Source: Enoplolaimus lenunculus (taxonomy: Eukaryota; Nematoda; Enoplea; Enoplida; Thoracostomopsidae). From it: 64,000 bases of DNA. The notes under the pieces were generated by a model that saw only the letters and a program-made list of their open reading frames with translations, ran no database searches and was not told the origin of the DNA. Of this stretch, positions 22,710-34,123 are shown piece after piece (the stretch's first letter is position 1; every line of letters begins with the position of its first letter). Location of the stretch: contig JASANG010003119.1 of assembly GCA_030248215.1 (NCBI GenBank), positions 1 to 64,000 on the forward strand. Reading direction: 5' to 3'. Position numbers and translations under genes: made by a program.

Positions 22710-23533
22710 CGAAAGCTTGTATGCTTTGAAAAATGTGAAATTTCAGACCAAAAACAGTGTCCTTCTCGCTAGAGAGACTTGCAACCGCCACTGATATTGT
22801 AATGTTCTTTGTCACTTTACAGCTATTTCATAGGTTTGCTTGTACACAATGTTGAAAGTTTGAATGCTAATAGCAATAGAATATGGTGATAACAAATAGC
22901 GTGAAGAAAAGACATATGATTTGCATGAGTTTTTTTGCAAACGGCCATAACTTTTTTATTACACCCCTGCCAGTTATTAGTACCGTGCCCTTGAAATGTT
23001 TGTTTCTAATGCATTTCACAGCAACCGCATTGAAAACCAGCATCAAAACCGATTGTGTTTACGATAAAACGCAACCAATTCGAAATTCATTTTTAAAATA
23101 TTAAATTTTGCCAAAATTAATACAAAAATGTATATATTAATCTTTATCAGATGAAAATTGTATCATTTGTAAAATAGCACAAAGTGCATATTCAGCATTT
23201 TGTTGGTAAAATACGGCAAACAGTATTGTTTATGCGTATTAATTGCAGGGCTGTGTTGCTTTGTGAACTACATGGTGCAAAGACGGCGTATCCTTGCCCC
23301 AAAAAGAAAAGCTTCGAACCCTCTTCTCATCAGTTAATAAATCGTTTGCATTAAAATCGTAAATCATTATCTCGAGTGTGTCAAAAGTGCCAGTTGTTTC
23401 GGTGTGTTTATTTGACGCCAAAGAATATTAATATGTTGCATCGTTTGTTGATGTTGTTGGTGTGGTTGTGTAGAATTTGTTTCAGAGCTCTTTTTTACTG
23501 GAAATTTCAAGCGAAAATTTAGTTTAAATTTGA
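22710..23533. other. No feature recognised
   Basis: No gene or shared repeat recognised; open frames at 22883-23104 and 23239-23421 lack known motifs. Confidence 0.4.
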
Positions 23534-23949
23534 GGCCCATGTTACTTTAATGAGCGTTCTGGTTTCTTGTGGATGTATAAAAGAATAGGTTTAGATTTTA
23601 GATTACAACATTTGTTTGCTTAGGCTTAAGCTTAGGCTTAGGCTTAGGCTTAGGAATACGTTTTTGCAACGCTTAGGCTTAAACTTAGGAATACGCTTAA
23701 TCTACAGGCTTAGGTTCAGGCTTAGGAATACGTTTTTGCAACGCTTAAGCTTAAACGTAGGAATACGCTTAATCTACAGGCTTAGGTTCAGGCTTAGGAA
23801 TACGTTTTTGCAACGCTTAGGCTTAAACTTAGGAATACGCTTAATCTACAGGCTTAGGTTCAGGCTTAGGAATACGTTTTTGCAACGCTTAGGCTTAAAC
23901 ATAGGAATACGCTTAATCTACTGTTACGCACTTTAAAGTAACATTGGCC
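23534..23949. mobile_element. Expanded telomere-repeat MITE, subfamily B, perfect target duplication
   Basis: Begins GGCCCATGTTACTTTAATG and ends AAAGTAACATTGGCC; flanks AAATTTGA at 23526-23533 and 23950-23957 are identical. The core is enlarged by about four tandem copies of a 72-bp unit (23634-23921), each made of TTAGGC units, AATACGTTTTTGCAACGC and TAATCTACAGGC. The plus-strand open frame across it, rich in Arg and Leu, is a translation of the repeat. Confidence 0.95.
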
Positions 23950-25842
23950 AAATTTGATATAGTAGTTTATGTTCACAATGCGAAAATTCTAGTCTATTTT
24001 TAGGTTGATGCTTGAGAATTTGCAGACACCAATATAAATCGTATATAGTTTTGGTGAAAACCTGAAAAATCAGAGCCAACGACGGTATGATATTTAAAAG
24101 CTCCAAGAATATCAAAATAATTCTTAAATAGGGTACTCCGAAAACAAAGCGTATTTAAAAAGGGATGACTTCCACGCCGTCTACAAAACCAATCAGTTAT
24201 TCAAAAATAGAAGTATGTTGCAATTAAAAGCAAAAAGGACTAAAGTTGTCAAACCTCTTGAACATTTTGGGTTGTTATATTCGCTGTTTTTCCTCGGAAA
24301 ACAACAAAGGCGTAAACAGGATTGCATTTCAGCAGAGGATAACTGAGTCTGAAAGTTTTAAGCGAAACTTTTTCTGGCCCTGCAGATTATTCTACAGCTT
24401 GTAAAACGAATTTTTTTATTTTTTTCAGTAATTTCAGAGGTGAATCTGATCAACCTCATTGTATACACCTCTGGCGGATTGAAAGTTTTGGAAAATTTAA
24501 TTTCTCATTGTGTTGACTTTCATTTTATTCTAAGGGTTGCGCTATGATCGGCGTCCGGCGTCGCCCGTTATCCTACGTCCCTCGTACGGCGCCGTCCGTC
24601 ACCGTTCGTACCATAGGTACGTTATCGAACGTGAGTTATTTGCGTCCGCACGGTGGCTGACAACGCCAAACGTCAACAAAAGTATAGTGCATCCCTTACT
24701 GTAGACAAGTGTAGAGCGAAATATTGTTTTTAAATACAGATTTGCTTAGTGAGTATTATCGGATCCATGAATTGCATAAGTATAAATTAATATCAACTTC
24801 TTACAAGCGTAAGCGTTGAAATGCTGTTCGGTGTTATAGTAATTGAGCAGAGCGGTCTGTTACTTGCAGAATTGCTTAAAATACATAGGTTGGAGCCTTG
24901 TGAAATTTTCGCGAAAAACAAACTTTCAACAATAAGAACTTAGAAAAAAATTATTTGTGAAACAATTTAAAAGTTTAGTAAATGGCGTTGGTTTTGGTGA
25001 TTGCTTAAAAGTTGTATACTTCACGATTTATGGATTTGAGGCAGAAATATTTGTCACAGTAATTTCTACCAAACAAGGATTCTGCCTGTTACTTCACTCC
25101 ATTGAAATATTTCACGTTTAACATGCTGATGAACTTCTATTAACAACGATGTTTAGATTGTAAACGAAATATTAGCAGAAAAGCTATCCAAAATTTTAAT
25201 ATAGATTTTAGGTCCGATTCTTGACCAAAATTGGTTTAACTGTGCAGGTAATACCAGACTAGCCACAGGGTATAAGGAAAATAGCGAGTATTATTTCAAA
25301 TAAAGAGTCATATTACATTTCAAAGTTGGCATATATTAGTATACTAGTAAAGGTTCCAAGTGGAAGAAAACCTTGTGAGCCTAACCAGAGGAGTATTTTC
25401 TTTATTTTACGTAGTCGTAGTTTTGGCACAATTGTCTAAGAATTTAACTTTTGTTAGTATCGTTGCGAACTTCTGTACTTAACTTATATCTAATTGCGCA
25501 CTAAAGTGATTGCGTCGTTATTTCCATTTTAAAAGTGGCAGTTTCTTTATTTTTTTGGTTATAAGCAAGTGAACGTAATTAGTACAAATTATGGTATCGA
25601 TTAATCAAATTTAGACGCCGGGTAAAACGGTTGTTAATTTCATTGTTAGCATACCTTCAATTAGGCTCAGTACCTACGTTTGCTATTAAACGGTACAGTA
25701 GAGTATGTGTAGTTGTATTTAAACTTTAGTGACAGAAATGTTTACCTGGTTTATGCAGAATATTGTAACTCAAAATTAACCAGTTACATAGAGAATGTCA
25801 TTAGAAAGTTAGGTAAACTGTATATCAGAATAAATAGACAGT
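23950..25842. other. No gene recognised
   Basis: About 1.9 kb without recognisable gene. At 24525-24545 the word TTCTAAGGGTTGCGCTAT recurs at 44449-44466, and the following GGCGTCCGGCGTCG-type GC-rich stretch (24550-24660) may be the border of an unrecognised element. Confidence 0.4.
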
Positions 25843-26100
25843 GGCTGGGTCTCTGAAACCCTTTAAGTACGACTTTGGTAGTTAAGTATGCTATATATTA
25901 GCCATGCTCAAATTGAAACTGTAGACTAATGGTGCCTCCTTAATATAAAGCAAAACGATAACTTTCTTGTGCCAATGGCTGTCATTTGGCGGCTGTTTGG
26001 TTTGACTCCAAATCTTAAGTAATTATTTAAGTCGGTGACTTATGCAATTACTTAAGTATAACTTAACTAAATACTTAAGTAAGATTTCAGAAACTCAGCC
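25843..26100. mobile_element. Inverted-repeat element with GGCTGGGTCTCTGAAA end
   Basis: Left GGCTGGGTCTCTGAAACCC and right TTTCAGAAACTCAGCC are inverted; inside, near 26015-26085, TACTTAAGTA-type words recur inverted. Flanking bases agree weakly. No coding capacity. Confidence 0.6.
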
Positions 26101-26239
26101 AATATGTAATGATAAAAATATACTAGACGTATGAGCAGTACGACATCTGCACGTCACTGGTAAACGCTTCAAGTCCAAGAAGCTGTATTATGGCTTCAAA
26201 TTTTACACGAAACAGAAAATCTTTTTGTAATAAAAAAAG

Positions 26240-26495
26240 TTAACCCATTCTCACATATAGTTGGCCAGCGCAGTGTATATACGTTAAATAATATATATCG
26301 CACAGGATAAACAATCGCAATACGTATACATAGTACTAAATCCAAACAAGACGTGAGAGCTCCGTCGGGCTCGAGCGTCAAGCTCCTATAGCTGAGTGGT
26401 GATGGTAAACGCCTCCCACCCACTCCAGTCTGGAGTTCGAATCCTAGCATTAGGTCTCAGGTGAAACAGAAAATATTCATGTGATAAAGGGTTAA
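26240..26495. mobile_element. TTAA-flanked piggyBac-like MITE with stem-loop and tRNA-like segment (copy 2)
   Basis: Borders TTAACCCATTCTCACAT and ATTCATGTGATAAAGGGTTAA give TTAA at both ends and a 17-bp imperfect inverted repeat. Inside on the plus strand: the stem-loop GAGCTCCGTCGGGCTC (about 26357-26372), then a tRNA-like segment (26382-26450) with an A-box-like TAGCTGAGTGGT and a B-box GTTCGAATCC. Between them ACTCCAG/CTGGAGT forms a 7-bp hairpin like a long variable arm. Confidence 0.82.
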
Positions 26496-26816
26496 ATACT
26501 GTAGGCTAAAATTGCTATCGCATTTTTATCTCAAACAAGACGTTTCACCAATATGAATATAATACTGTGCAGTTATAAATCTAATCTTTTTAATCAGTTT
26601 ACACAATCTAAATCGTTGGCTTTCGCTTACGGCGTAGGTAAATAAAGCTGGTTCAAAAGAAACTTGTTCGAAGTTAATAGTACTTGGCATGTATACAATG
26701 ATGTCAAATCGTGATTCTTCATTATTGATACCGCATTGATGACAGTCTCTGTATTAGCATACCTATTTCCAGTATAGAAACGAGGTTATGAAACTGGTTA
26801 ATAATTAATATACCAT
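26496..26816. other. No feature recognised
   Basis: Short AT-rich interval without a recognisable gene or repeat. Confidence 0.45.
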
Positions 26817-26985
26817 CAAGATTGCGGCCAGCTCACCGTGCTAGGTTAGCTAAAAAATTTTCAGCAGGGGCGTACAAGGATTTTCAATGACTTACAAGCA
26901 AGGTTGAAAATTTTCTAGGGGGGGCCAAAATTTTCCCAGGGGGTGGGGGCTAAGACCTCCTGGGTCCTTCTTGGCTAAGGCCCCG
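26817..26985. mobile_element. hAT-like GTAGCC MITE, diverged
   Basis: CGGCCAGCTCACCGTGCTAGG at the left and TTCTTGGCTAAGGCCCCG at the right, with GATTTTCAATGACTTACAAG and AAAATTTTCTAGGGG inside. Target duplication not recognisable. Confidence 0.75.
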
Positions 26986-27134
26986 TGTGCTCACCGCACG
27001 TAGGCAGACAGCGCCGCGTGGAGCCGTGTGCTGTCGCGCGTCATATTAAACAAATTGTATTAATACTCCGCGCGTTGGTGCAGCACAATGCCTAGACGTT
27101 TATGTTTTGAGATATATGCTTCATTAGCTACTGT

Positions 27135-27291
27135 CAGGGTTGTTGGCTGAAAAAAATACCGACAAAAATTGTTTTGTTTTACATTTTTCCATTTTTTTCC
27201 GGAAAAAAAATGGAAAAATCCATTTTTTTCCGGAAAAAAATGGAAAAATCCATTTTTCGGGTCATAATTTTTCACGGAAAAAACAACCCTG
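27135..27291. mobile_element. hAT-like MITE with CAGGGTTGTT end and FF-palindromes
   Basis: Begins CAGGGTTGTTGGCTG and ends GGAAAAAACAACCCTG. Flanks GCTACTGT and GTTATTGT differ only by two C/T changes. The inside is almost wholly TTTTTTCCGGAAAAAA-type palindromes separated by TGGAAAAATCCA (27180-27260). Confidence 0.82.
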
Positions 27292-27473
27292 GTTATTGTT
27301 ATGTCGTTTGTTTTGTATTACTTTACATACTGTGCGCTGTAAAATTGTTGGTTTTTCATGACCATATTCTGTTATGTTTTCCATTGTTTCAAGCATATTG
27401 GTAATAAAATTCGCTGAGCATTTTGCTACGTCAAGCTCAGCTAACGCATATGATCACTTTTAGACAAATGTGT

Positions 27474-27715
27474 GCAGTTACTGGAGTTCACGTCGTGCAA
27501 AATGTACCAGCGCATGTTGTTTTTTCGTCCGACTCCTCTCAACTGGGGGTGTGAAAATGACTATTTAAACCTCATATTAAGTATAGGAGTTAAGGACGTA
27601 ATCGGAACGTTTTTAGCTGAAATGTTCCCCACTGAACAAGGGGGTTAGGCGAAAAACGCAATTTGTACTGAGTACATTATTTTCTACACAGAATATACCC
27701 AGTTGCCCACTCTTG
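27474..27715. mobile_element. Inverted-repeat MITE, TGCAACT ends (copy 3)
   Basis: Left CAAATGTGTGCAGTTACTGG and right CAGTTGCCCACTCTTG; internal words AAAATGTACCAGCGC and GTACATTATTTTCTACACAG match the other two copies. A fragment CCACTCTTGTTAT is repeated just outside at about 27731. Confidence 0.72.
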
Positions 27716-28040
27716 TCATAGCGTAATCGACCACTCTTGTTATGGCTGCGTCAGTAAATGCTTGCTCATATAAAACAGCCCGGCCATGTAAATTCGATTT
27801 GTGCTGTCGCTCTGTGTATGTCGAAAATTTTTGACGAATGCCCGGAGTGAAACGTTTTAATATTTGTGTTTCACAAATATCTTTTACGAGCATTGATATT
27901 AATTAGAACGCAGCTGAATTATTTCCTGCCCCCTGCCAGGATTGAAACACAGTTTATTGCTATTTCATTTCACACACAATCTGATCTGGTGGATCAATAC
28001 ATATTGTTCGAGGTAAAATAGAAGGTAGCATACGAACATC
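27716..28040. other. No feature recognised
   Basis: No gene recognised; the minus frame at 27684-27893 begins inside the adjoining repeat. Confidence 0.4.
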
Positions 28041-28356
28041 GACCATTGAAAAACATAACGGTGGTATAAGCATATTCCTAAGTGTAAGCCTAAGCAATGG
28101 CGGATCCATGAAGGGCCATCCCGGCCGTGGGCCCCCCCAACAGCATCTCGACAAAAATATATAGCAATTTTGTGACAATAGCTCGTGGTTGTGTATGGGT
28201 CAAAAGTAACGTTATTACCTGTGAAATTTTGGCCCCCCATTTTGAGATCCTGGATCCACCACTGAGCCTAAGCAATAAATAGTCTAAAGCATAAAGCTTA
28301 CTACTTACTTATTGGAGTCCTGCGAAATAACGGTACGTCCCTTAAAATAACATAAA
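28041..28356. mobile_element. Telomere-repeat MITE split by a hAT-like MITE
   Basis: Left part ends in ATAAGCATATTCCTAAGTGTAAGCCTAAG and the right part resumes CCTAAGCAATAAATAGTCTAAAG, finishing with CGTCCCTTAAAATAACAT. The array is interrupted by the element at 28095-28264. The left border resembles subfamily A and the right border subfamily B. Confidence 0.8.
28095..28264. mobile_element. hAT-like CAGTGGCGGATCC MITE inside a TTAGGC array (copy 3)
   Basis: Begins CAATGGCGGATCCATGAAGG and ends CTGGATCCACCACTG. The 8-bp duplication AGCCTAAG at 28087-28094 and 28265-28272 is itself telomere-type sequence of the host element. Orientation is opposite to copies at 13291 and 15443. Confidence 0.93.
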
Positions 28357-28623
28357 CGTAAACATTAATACAAAATGATTTGATGAGTTTGAGTTTAGAA
28401 TATCAAGTTTTGGGGACGCTCTAGATATTGTTGGACGAGCATTTTTGTACAGTATTGCTATTTAGATTACTTGCATAAACAGAGTTATTCATTAGCGCAT
28501 ATAACCGACGTTAAACGGTAGGTACTAATCGGTCTTAATAAAAATAATGGTTGATCAGCGATGGTAGAACAAAATGGGCTTCAGTTATATGCAATTTCAT
28601 AACAGTTTATCAGCGCCAATGTC

Positions 28624-28763
28624 AAACAAACATAGCCGTAACTGTAATGAAAGCATATTCCTAAACCTATGCCTGAGCTAAAGCCCAAGCAAACGTTAGG
28701 TCTAAAAAACTTAAGCTTATGCAGTCCGGTGGAAAAACGGTTCGCCCGTGATCTATACATTGG
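28624..28763. mobile_element. Telomere-repeat MITE, subfamily A, decayed
   Basis: GCATATTCCTAAACC, a degenerate array, then TCTAAAAAACTTAAGCTTATGCAGTCC and CGGTTCGCCCGTGATCTATACATTGGCC. The right end is well kept; the left inverted repeat is poor. Confidence 0.7.
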
Positions 28764-30720
28764 CCAGGGTTTGTAAGCAATGTTAATGCTATTTGGATGA
28801 AATGAAACATTTGCACAGTGTGACACCAGAGTGTTCAGATATAACTTGAGCCTTCAAAGACAATAGGATGCTAAGGGTGTCAAATAGATAGTTTTACAAG
28901 GTAGGTCGCAACGTTACAGGTAGACCTGTGTACATTATTATAGAAAATAGCTCCTAAAACGGGCACAAATTTGTCAACTTTTCACAGTTGTAAAAACAAA
29001 ATCCGACGTTTTTATGTTTATCTCGCGTGTTGGCGGTTATTTTTGCGTTGTACACAGTGTTTTGTTAGGAGAAACCACCCGCTTGGTTGCAGTTTTAAGG
29101 ATAATGTTACGCGATACAAAGGGCAAATCTGCTATTTGACATGCTGTTACAAAAAGTTATATCTTGAAAATGTATAGTAATCTTACGAATTGTACGCATA
29201 ATTTCAAAGCATCTTTCTTTAGACGTCAAAGTTACTCAAAAAAGTTTGATTTTAAAACTTGTGTTTATACTTGAGGTACGGAATGTGGACTCTCGTAGGA
29301 ATTTGATAAAAATTGGTTATAGATCTCGACAAGCTGAGTTCAACGATACCACATTTACGGCTGCAAAAGGTATATTCGTATTTGGCCTAGTGCCTAAACA
29401 AAACAGTTCAAAGCTTAACACAGTTAGCCCCTGATCTATACATGAGCTTAAATTTGGTAGACGATTGTACATGTTTTTATGTAGCGTAAAGTTAAAGGTT
29501 ATAAACTTTTGAACCGAGAGTCGCGCAGCCCTAAAAATGGTACCGTGGATCTCATCACGTCGAAATCTATAAATTAAACTATTTTTCATTAAAATTCCTA
29601 GACGCGGCCATATTCCATATCTCCATAGCGGGTTCAGATGCAAACATTTGTTTTCACAGTTCAGACGTCATCTTATAACCGTCACCTGTCGTAGTTTCAG
29701 GTTCCAGTACATGAATGCCTATATATAAACGATACTTAATTAAGATTTCTTTATCCGCTTTAAATTTTACAGAAAAAGTACTTAATTTGAGAGACGAATT
29801 TTTTTTGTTAATCCATATATTTTTAAAATATAAGCATTAATCTCTACCTCTACAGTTCAGATCATCTGTTAAAATCGTGCGCCTCCAGAAGATTGCGTCT
29901 GTGTTTGAACTGGAGTTAAATGCAGTAAAATTTGAATCTGCTGCCGCTGATAATTTTTAAATTTTTATCTCTACAATCCTACCTGTCTCAAATTGTTTAC
30001 GGAACCCACAACGGACGAGTGGTGTTGCCTGCTGGCGTTCAGGATCATTGTTTGTTTTTGTTACTTGTAATAAGAAACCGTCCAAACGATACCTAAAAAT
30101 TATGTTTACCCGATCAGCGTTGATTTAACCAGTTTTGATTCCAAGAAACGTCACACAATATTATGATCTGAACTTTATTTTTTGCGGTTGACAAATGTTT
30201 AACCGGAAATCACGATCAAGGTTATGCATGCGTTCGCTTTCACAATTGTACAAAGTTGCGTTTTTACACGTAAAACACATTTAAATCGAGCTACAAAAAA
30301 TTGAACAAATGCGGTTAAATCAAAACAGTTTTATATCTCTGTGATCGTAGCGTACGAAACGAGTATAAAGTTTCGTTTGATTCTCGTTTGAGTTCCGTGA
30401 GGTTTTAAATTTTATATTTTTAAGCATTTTTCAAAACGGTTTTTTCGCATTAATTTTAAATTTTTGACACGATTACTTAAAGAGCTAACGAATCAATCAA
30501 ATGCCGTATTTGATAACCTGGGACACGTGCGTCGAGTTCAAGATGTAAATTTAAGTCGGGAGATCATCAACTGAATTATACGTACGCTTAAATTTCGATA
30601 ATCTTTACTAACCACTTTTAAAGCCTTGAGAACAGGAAAAAATTGGTTTAAAGACGGAAATAATTTCTTATGATTCAGGCAGTGGCTTGAAAATAAGTAC
30701 GTTTATCTTATAAAACTTCG
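28764..30720. other. No gene recognised
   Basis: Almost 2 kb of AT-rich sequence. Open frames (28971-29177 plus, 29246-29434 plus, 29317-29643 minus) overlap on opposite strands and show no recognisable domain. No shared repeat was seen. Confidence 0.4.
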
Positions 30721-30865
30721 CGGGATGTTGCCAAAGGGGTTAGACAATAATTTTGCCCTCCCTTGAAAATTTTCGACCTTGCATGCAAGTCATTTGAAAC
30801 GCTTGAATACCCATCCTAAAAAAATTTTAGCCATCCCCTAGCAAGGTGAGCTAGTTACGGACGTG
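30721..30865. mobile_element. hAT-like GTAGCC MITE
   Basis: Begins CGGGATGTTGCCAAAGGGG and ends GAGCTAGTTACGGACGTG. Flanks AAACTTCG and AAACTTTG match at seven of eight positions. The inside keeps GAAAATTTTCGACCTTGC and AAAAATTTTAGCC words. Confidence 0.82.
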
Positions 30866-31425
30866 AAACTTTGTACAAACTGATTTATTGAATATAACAA
30901 ATTACTAAAATTCAAATGTTAAAGACGAAAATATTCAAACGTTTCGAAACTATAGAAATGTCTTAAAATTCAAAATATTAAAGTTTTAAATTTTAAAACA
31001 TGACGTCTCTTGAAATTTCAAGACATATATTTTGTTTGTGCGACTAGGATATGCAGGTAGGGTTTATTGTGTTTGCGGATGTTAGTTTTTTTAACTTAAA
31101 ACAATACGAAATTAATAGTCAAATACTACTTACTTGGTGGAAAAAATAGCCGTATCTAAATTTGTTTCGTCTTGAATCTCAGTGTATATGAAAACGAAAA
31201 GAAACACTTCATAGAAGCATATTTAATTGCTAACGTGATTTGTCACGCCCAGATTGGATCTGAATTCGTTGTTGAAATTGAACGCTTTGAAATAGTACGC
31301 AAAAAACTGTCTTAGGTTTAAAAAATAACAAATGGCTTTAAGTTCCACTGGCAAATATAATTTTCAGACAATAAGAACTATTTTTCAATCTTTAAACGTT
31401 GCCAATCAATGTAACGGCGCTTTTG
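30866..31425. other. No feature recognised
   Basis: AT-rich, no recognisable gene or repeat. Confidence 0.45.
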
Positions 31426-31591
31426 GGGGCCGTAGCCAATGGGGGCCAGGGTGGGTTGAGCCCCCCTGGAAAAAATTTATCCAACCCCTAGAAGATTTTG
31501 AACCTGGCTTGTAAGTCATTAAATACCTTTTAATGACCCTCCTGAAAATTTTTAGCCCGCCCCATAGCAAGGTGAGCTGGCTACAGTCCTG
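31426..31591. mobile_element. hAT-like GTAGCC MITE
   Basis: Begins GGGGCCGTAGCCAATGGGGG and ends GAGCTGGCTACAGTCCTG. Flanks CGCTTTTG and CGTATTTG agree at six of eight positions. Confidence 0.83.
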
Positions 31592-31661
31592 CGTATTTGA
31601 TATTTGATTGGCTTTGCAAGTGAAAGTTGTCGTTTGATAATATGCTAGATTTACATGCAAG

Positions 31662-32182
31662 TAGTGACGTGAACCAGGCGGCACCATTCCAAAAATTCTC
31701 AATGATCCGGTCTGTTTAATGATGGAGTTCGGTCCGCTACAAGCCCGGACCTCCGATTCAGGGTGGGACCGCTTCAGACCGGTCCGGTCCGCCGATCAGA
31801 CAGGTATGCATCAGATGGTAGCTGAAAACTGTATGAGCTTAAAATTTTACTCCACTGGTTTGCATGGGTTAAAAGGAAAAAATTTGTAAACGAAAAATTT
31901 GACTACAGCGGCATTTTAGACGCTTTCTGAGAAATTTAAAGCGTTTACTCATTTCAAGAAGTTTTAGATCACATATCGCAGCAGCAAAATCGTAATTGTT
32001 CAGTAATTAAGCAATTTATCAAAACATTGGCTGATTTTTGGTCCGGACAAGCAGTCCGCTAAAAACGGACCGGCCCATTACAGACTGCATGCAGTGCAGT
32101 CCGGACTACAAGCGGTCCGGTCCATCAATGCACGATTGGACTGCAGATCCGTCAGCGTTTTATAATCCGGTTCACATCCCTG
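31662..32182. mobile_element. hAT-like element rich in CCGGTCC words
   Basis: Left TAGTGACGTGAACCAGG and right CCGGTTCACATCCCTG form a short inverted repeat matching the common hAT start CAGGGATGTGAACC. Flanks CATGCAAG and CTGTCAAG agree at five of eight positions. Both outer quarters are GC-rich with GGACCGG/CCGGTCC words; the middle is AT-rich. No coding capacity. Confidence 0.65.
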
Positions 32183-32964
32183 CTGTCAAGATACGTCCAT
32201 ATCTTATTCTATTTATTTAACTGATATATTTAGTGGTAGGTAAAAAACTACTACTGTCTACTGATAACTATACAGCAAACAAGAATAGCCGAGCAGGAAC
32301 CGGAGCCAAATGTCGATGTTATAGCCGAATGTAATATAATTATAACAAGTTGAAGTTCTTGTAATTGCAAACCAACGTGGTACTACTGCACTCAAAATAA
32401 TATTTATGATATTTAAGAAAAAATTTCTTACATTTGAGATATATGCTTAGCAAGGTGCACTTGAAAAGTATTTCTGTTATAACAGAAATGTTAAATGTTT
32501 TCAAAAAACGTTCTGAAATAAAGTGTGAAAATAAACGTTTTCCAGTTATTTTTAGAAAAATTGTCTTAAATATCAGCAAAACTTTTCAGATGTGCCACAA
32601 AAATTACTTTTCTGAATAAATTCTGAAATACTTTTTTGTGTATGGGCAAATCATGGTGCATAAGTTTATTTTTTTCGCAACCGTATATTGTTGAGTAAAT
32701 TAACAAGACACTTTTATCATTGAAATAATTTCAATGGACCTACCTATCTTGAGATGCCCAAAGCTCGCTAGTTGAAACCGCTGTTGAGCCCAGCTGAGCC
32801 ATAGTGATAAATTATTTTTCAAACGATTACAACCTTTGAAATAAACTGTGACCTGTCTATGAGTTAAAGTCACACTGGATGGTGGGCTTCAAAACTTTTG
32901 AAAATTAGTATAAATCCGATGTGTTGGCAGACATAATTTATCATTGTCAACTGAGCATACAAGC
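32183..32964. other. No gene; 20-bp palindrome at 32470-32489
   Basis: ATTTCTGTTATAACAGAAAT is a perfect palindrome at about 32470-32489 within AT-rich sequence. Two mirror open frames surround it (32340-32619) without known motifs. Confidence 0.4.
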
Positions 32965-33134
32965 CAGGCCCGTAGTCGACTCACCTTGCTAAGGGAGCTA
33001 AAACTTATCAGAAGGGGCATGCAAGGGTTTTCGTTGACATACAAGCAAGGATGAAAATTTTCTTTGGGGAGGCAAAATTCAAAATTTTGCCAAGGGTGCG
33101 CTGCGACCCCTGCGCCCCCTTGGCTACGGGCCCA
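32965..33134. mobile_element. hAT-like GTAGCC MITE
   Basis: Begins CAGGCCCGTAGTCGACTCACC and ends CCCTTGGCTACGGGCCCA. Flanks ATACAAGC and GTGCGAGC differ by three A/G changes. Confidence 0.82.
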
Positions 33135-33851
33135 GTGCGAGCTAAACATATAATAGTTTTTATTCTTATATATTAATACGTTGTTGTTTTTCTCAGAATC
33201 ACGTTCTCAGCTTTTATGGGCTTTTAATATTGATATTTAAGCAAACTTTTGAGCTCGTTTACACGGTACCCTGTAATAATTGTAATGATATTGCAGAAAA
33301 GATATAAGCTTAAATTTATGATGAAAAATACTTTATCTGTAACCGTACAAAACGTTTAGTTGAACCTTATAGTTTTCGAACTTTTTTGCAACGCATTTAT
33401 CTCACCGTAAGCTTCAAAGTTATTTGCCACGTCAGACGTTTAATTTGGACGGGACGCCGATTGTGGAACCCAGCCTTAAGCGAAACGTTTAGTTCCAGCG
33501 TGGAACAATTTCTGTAGAAACTTTTGTTCTACTGTAAGAGCAAGATAAATCTCAGTCAGGTGTTAAATGCAGTACGTCATGGTCATCGTAAAGCTGTTCA
33601 TTATATGAAGCGATGAATGATTTTTTAAGGTTAACTGAGGCAGAAAAATTAATTGTGAAAGTAGTCTAAACCTAATTTGCATATAATAGCATCTGCAATT
33701 TTAACCAGCGTTCAAGCGTTTAGTTTAAAAACTGATGATTCGGTCTATTGCTTTCAGCACGAGCTGACTTTCTTCGATGTCGGCCAACCGTTAAAATTCA
33801 GTTTGGCCGTGAAACTTATGTTGAGCCTGTTTTATGAAGCTCAAAAGGAAT
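33135..33851. other. No feature recognised
   Basis: No gene called. The plus frame at 33677-33964 runs into the adjoining TTAA element and lacks a known domain. Confidence 0.4.
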
Positions 33852-34123
33852 TTAACCTTTTCTCACATGAATATTTTCTATTTCCCCTGAGACCTACTTT
33901 AATGCTAGGATTCGAACTCCAGGGACTGGAGTGGGAGGCGTATACCATCACCACTCAGCTATAGGCGCTTGACGCTCGAGCCCGAGGGGGCTCTTACGCC
34001 TTGAGGTGATTTAATACTTGTATACGTGTTGCAGTTGTTAAACATGGTGCGATATATATTATTTACCGTATATACACTGCGCTGAGTTGCCTATAGGCAA
34101 CTCAATGTGAGAAGAGGTTAAAA
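33852..34123. mobile_element. TTAA-flanked piggyBac-like MITE with stem-loop and tRNA-like segment (copy 3)
   Basis: Borders TTAACCTTTTCTCACATGAA and CAATGTGAGAAGAGGTTAA. Minus strand carries the tRNA-like segment with B-box GAGTTCGAATCC and A-box-like TAGCTGAGTGGTG (about 33897-33965), then the stem-loop GAGCCC/GGGCTC (about 33978-33993). Near the right end TTGCCTATAGGCAA is a small palindrome. Confidence 0.82.

Noticed and set aside
23634-23921. CRISPR-like array of regularly spaced repeats
   Set aside because: Units are contiguous 72-bp tandem repeats without variable spacers, in a eukaryotic context.
23616-23936. Open frame encoding an Arg/Leu-rich repeat protein
   Set aside because: It is the translation of the tandem TTAGGC-bearing unit inside a MITE; no codon bias or independent start context.
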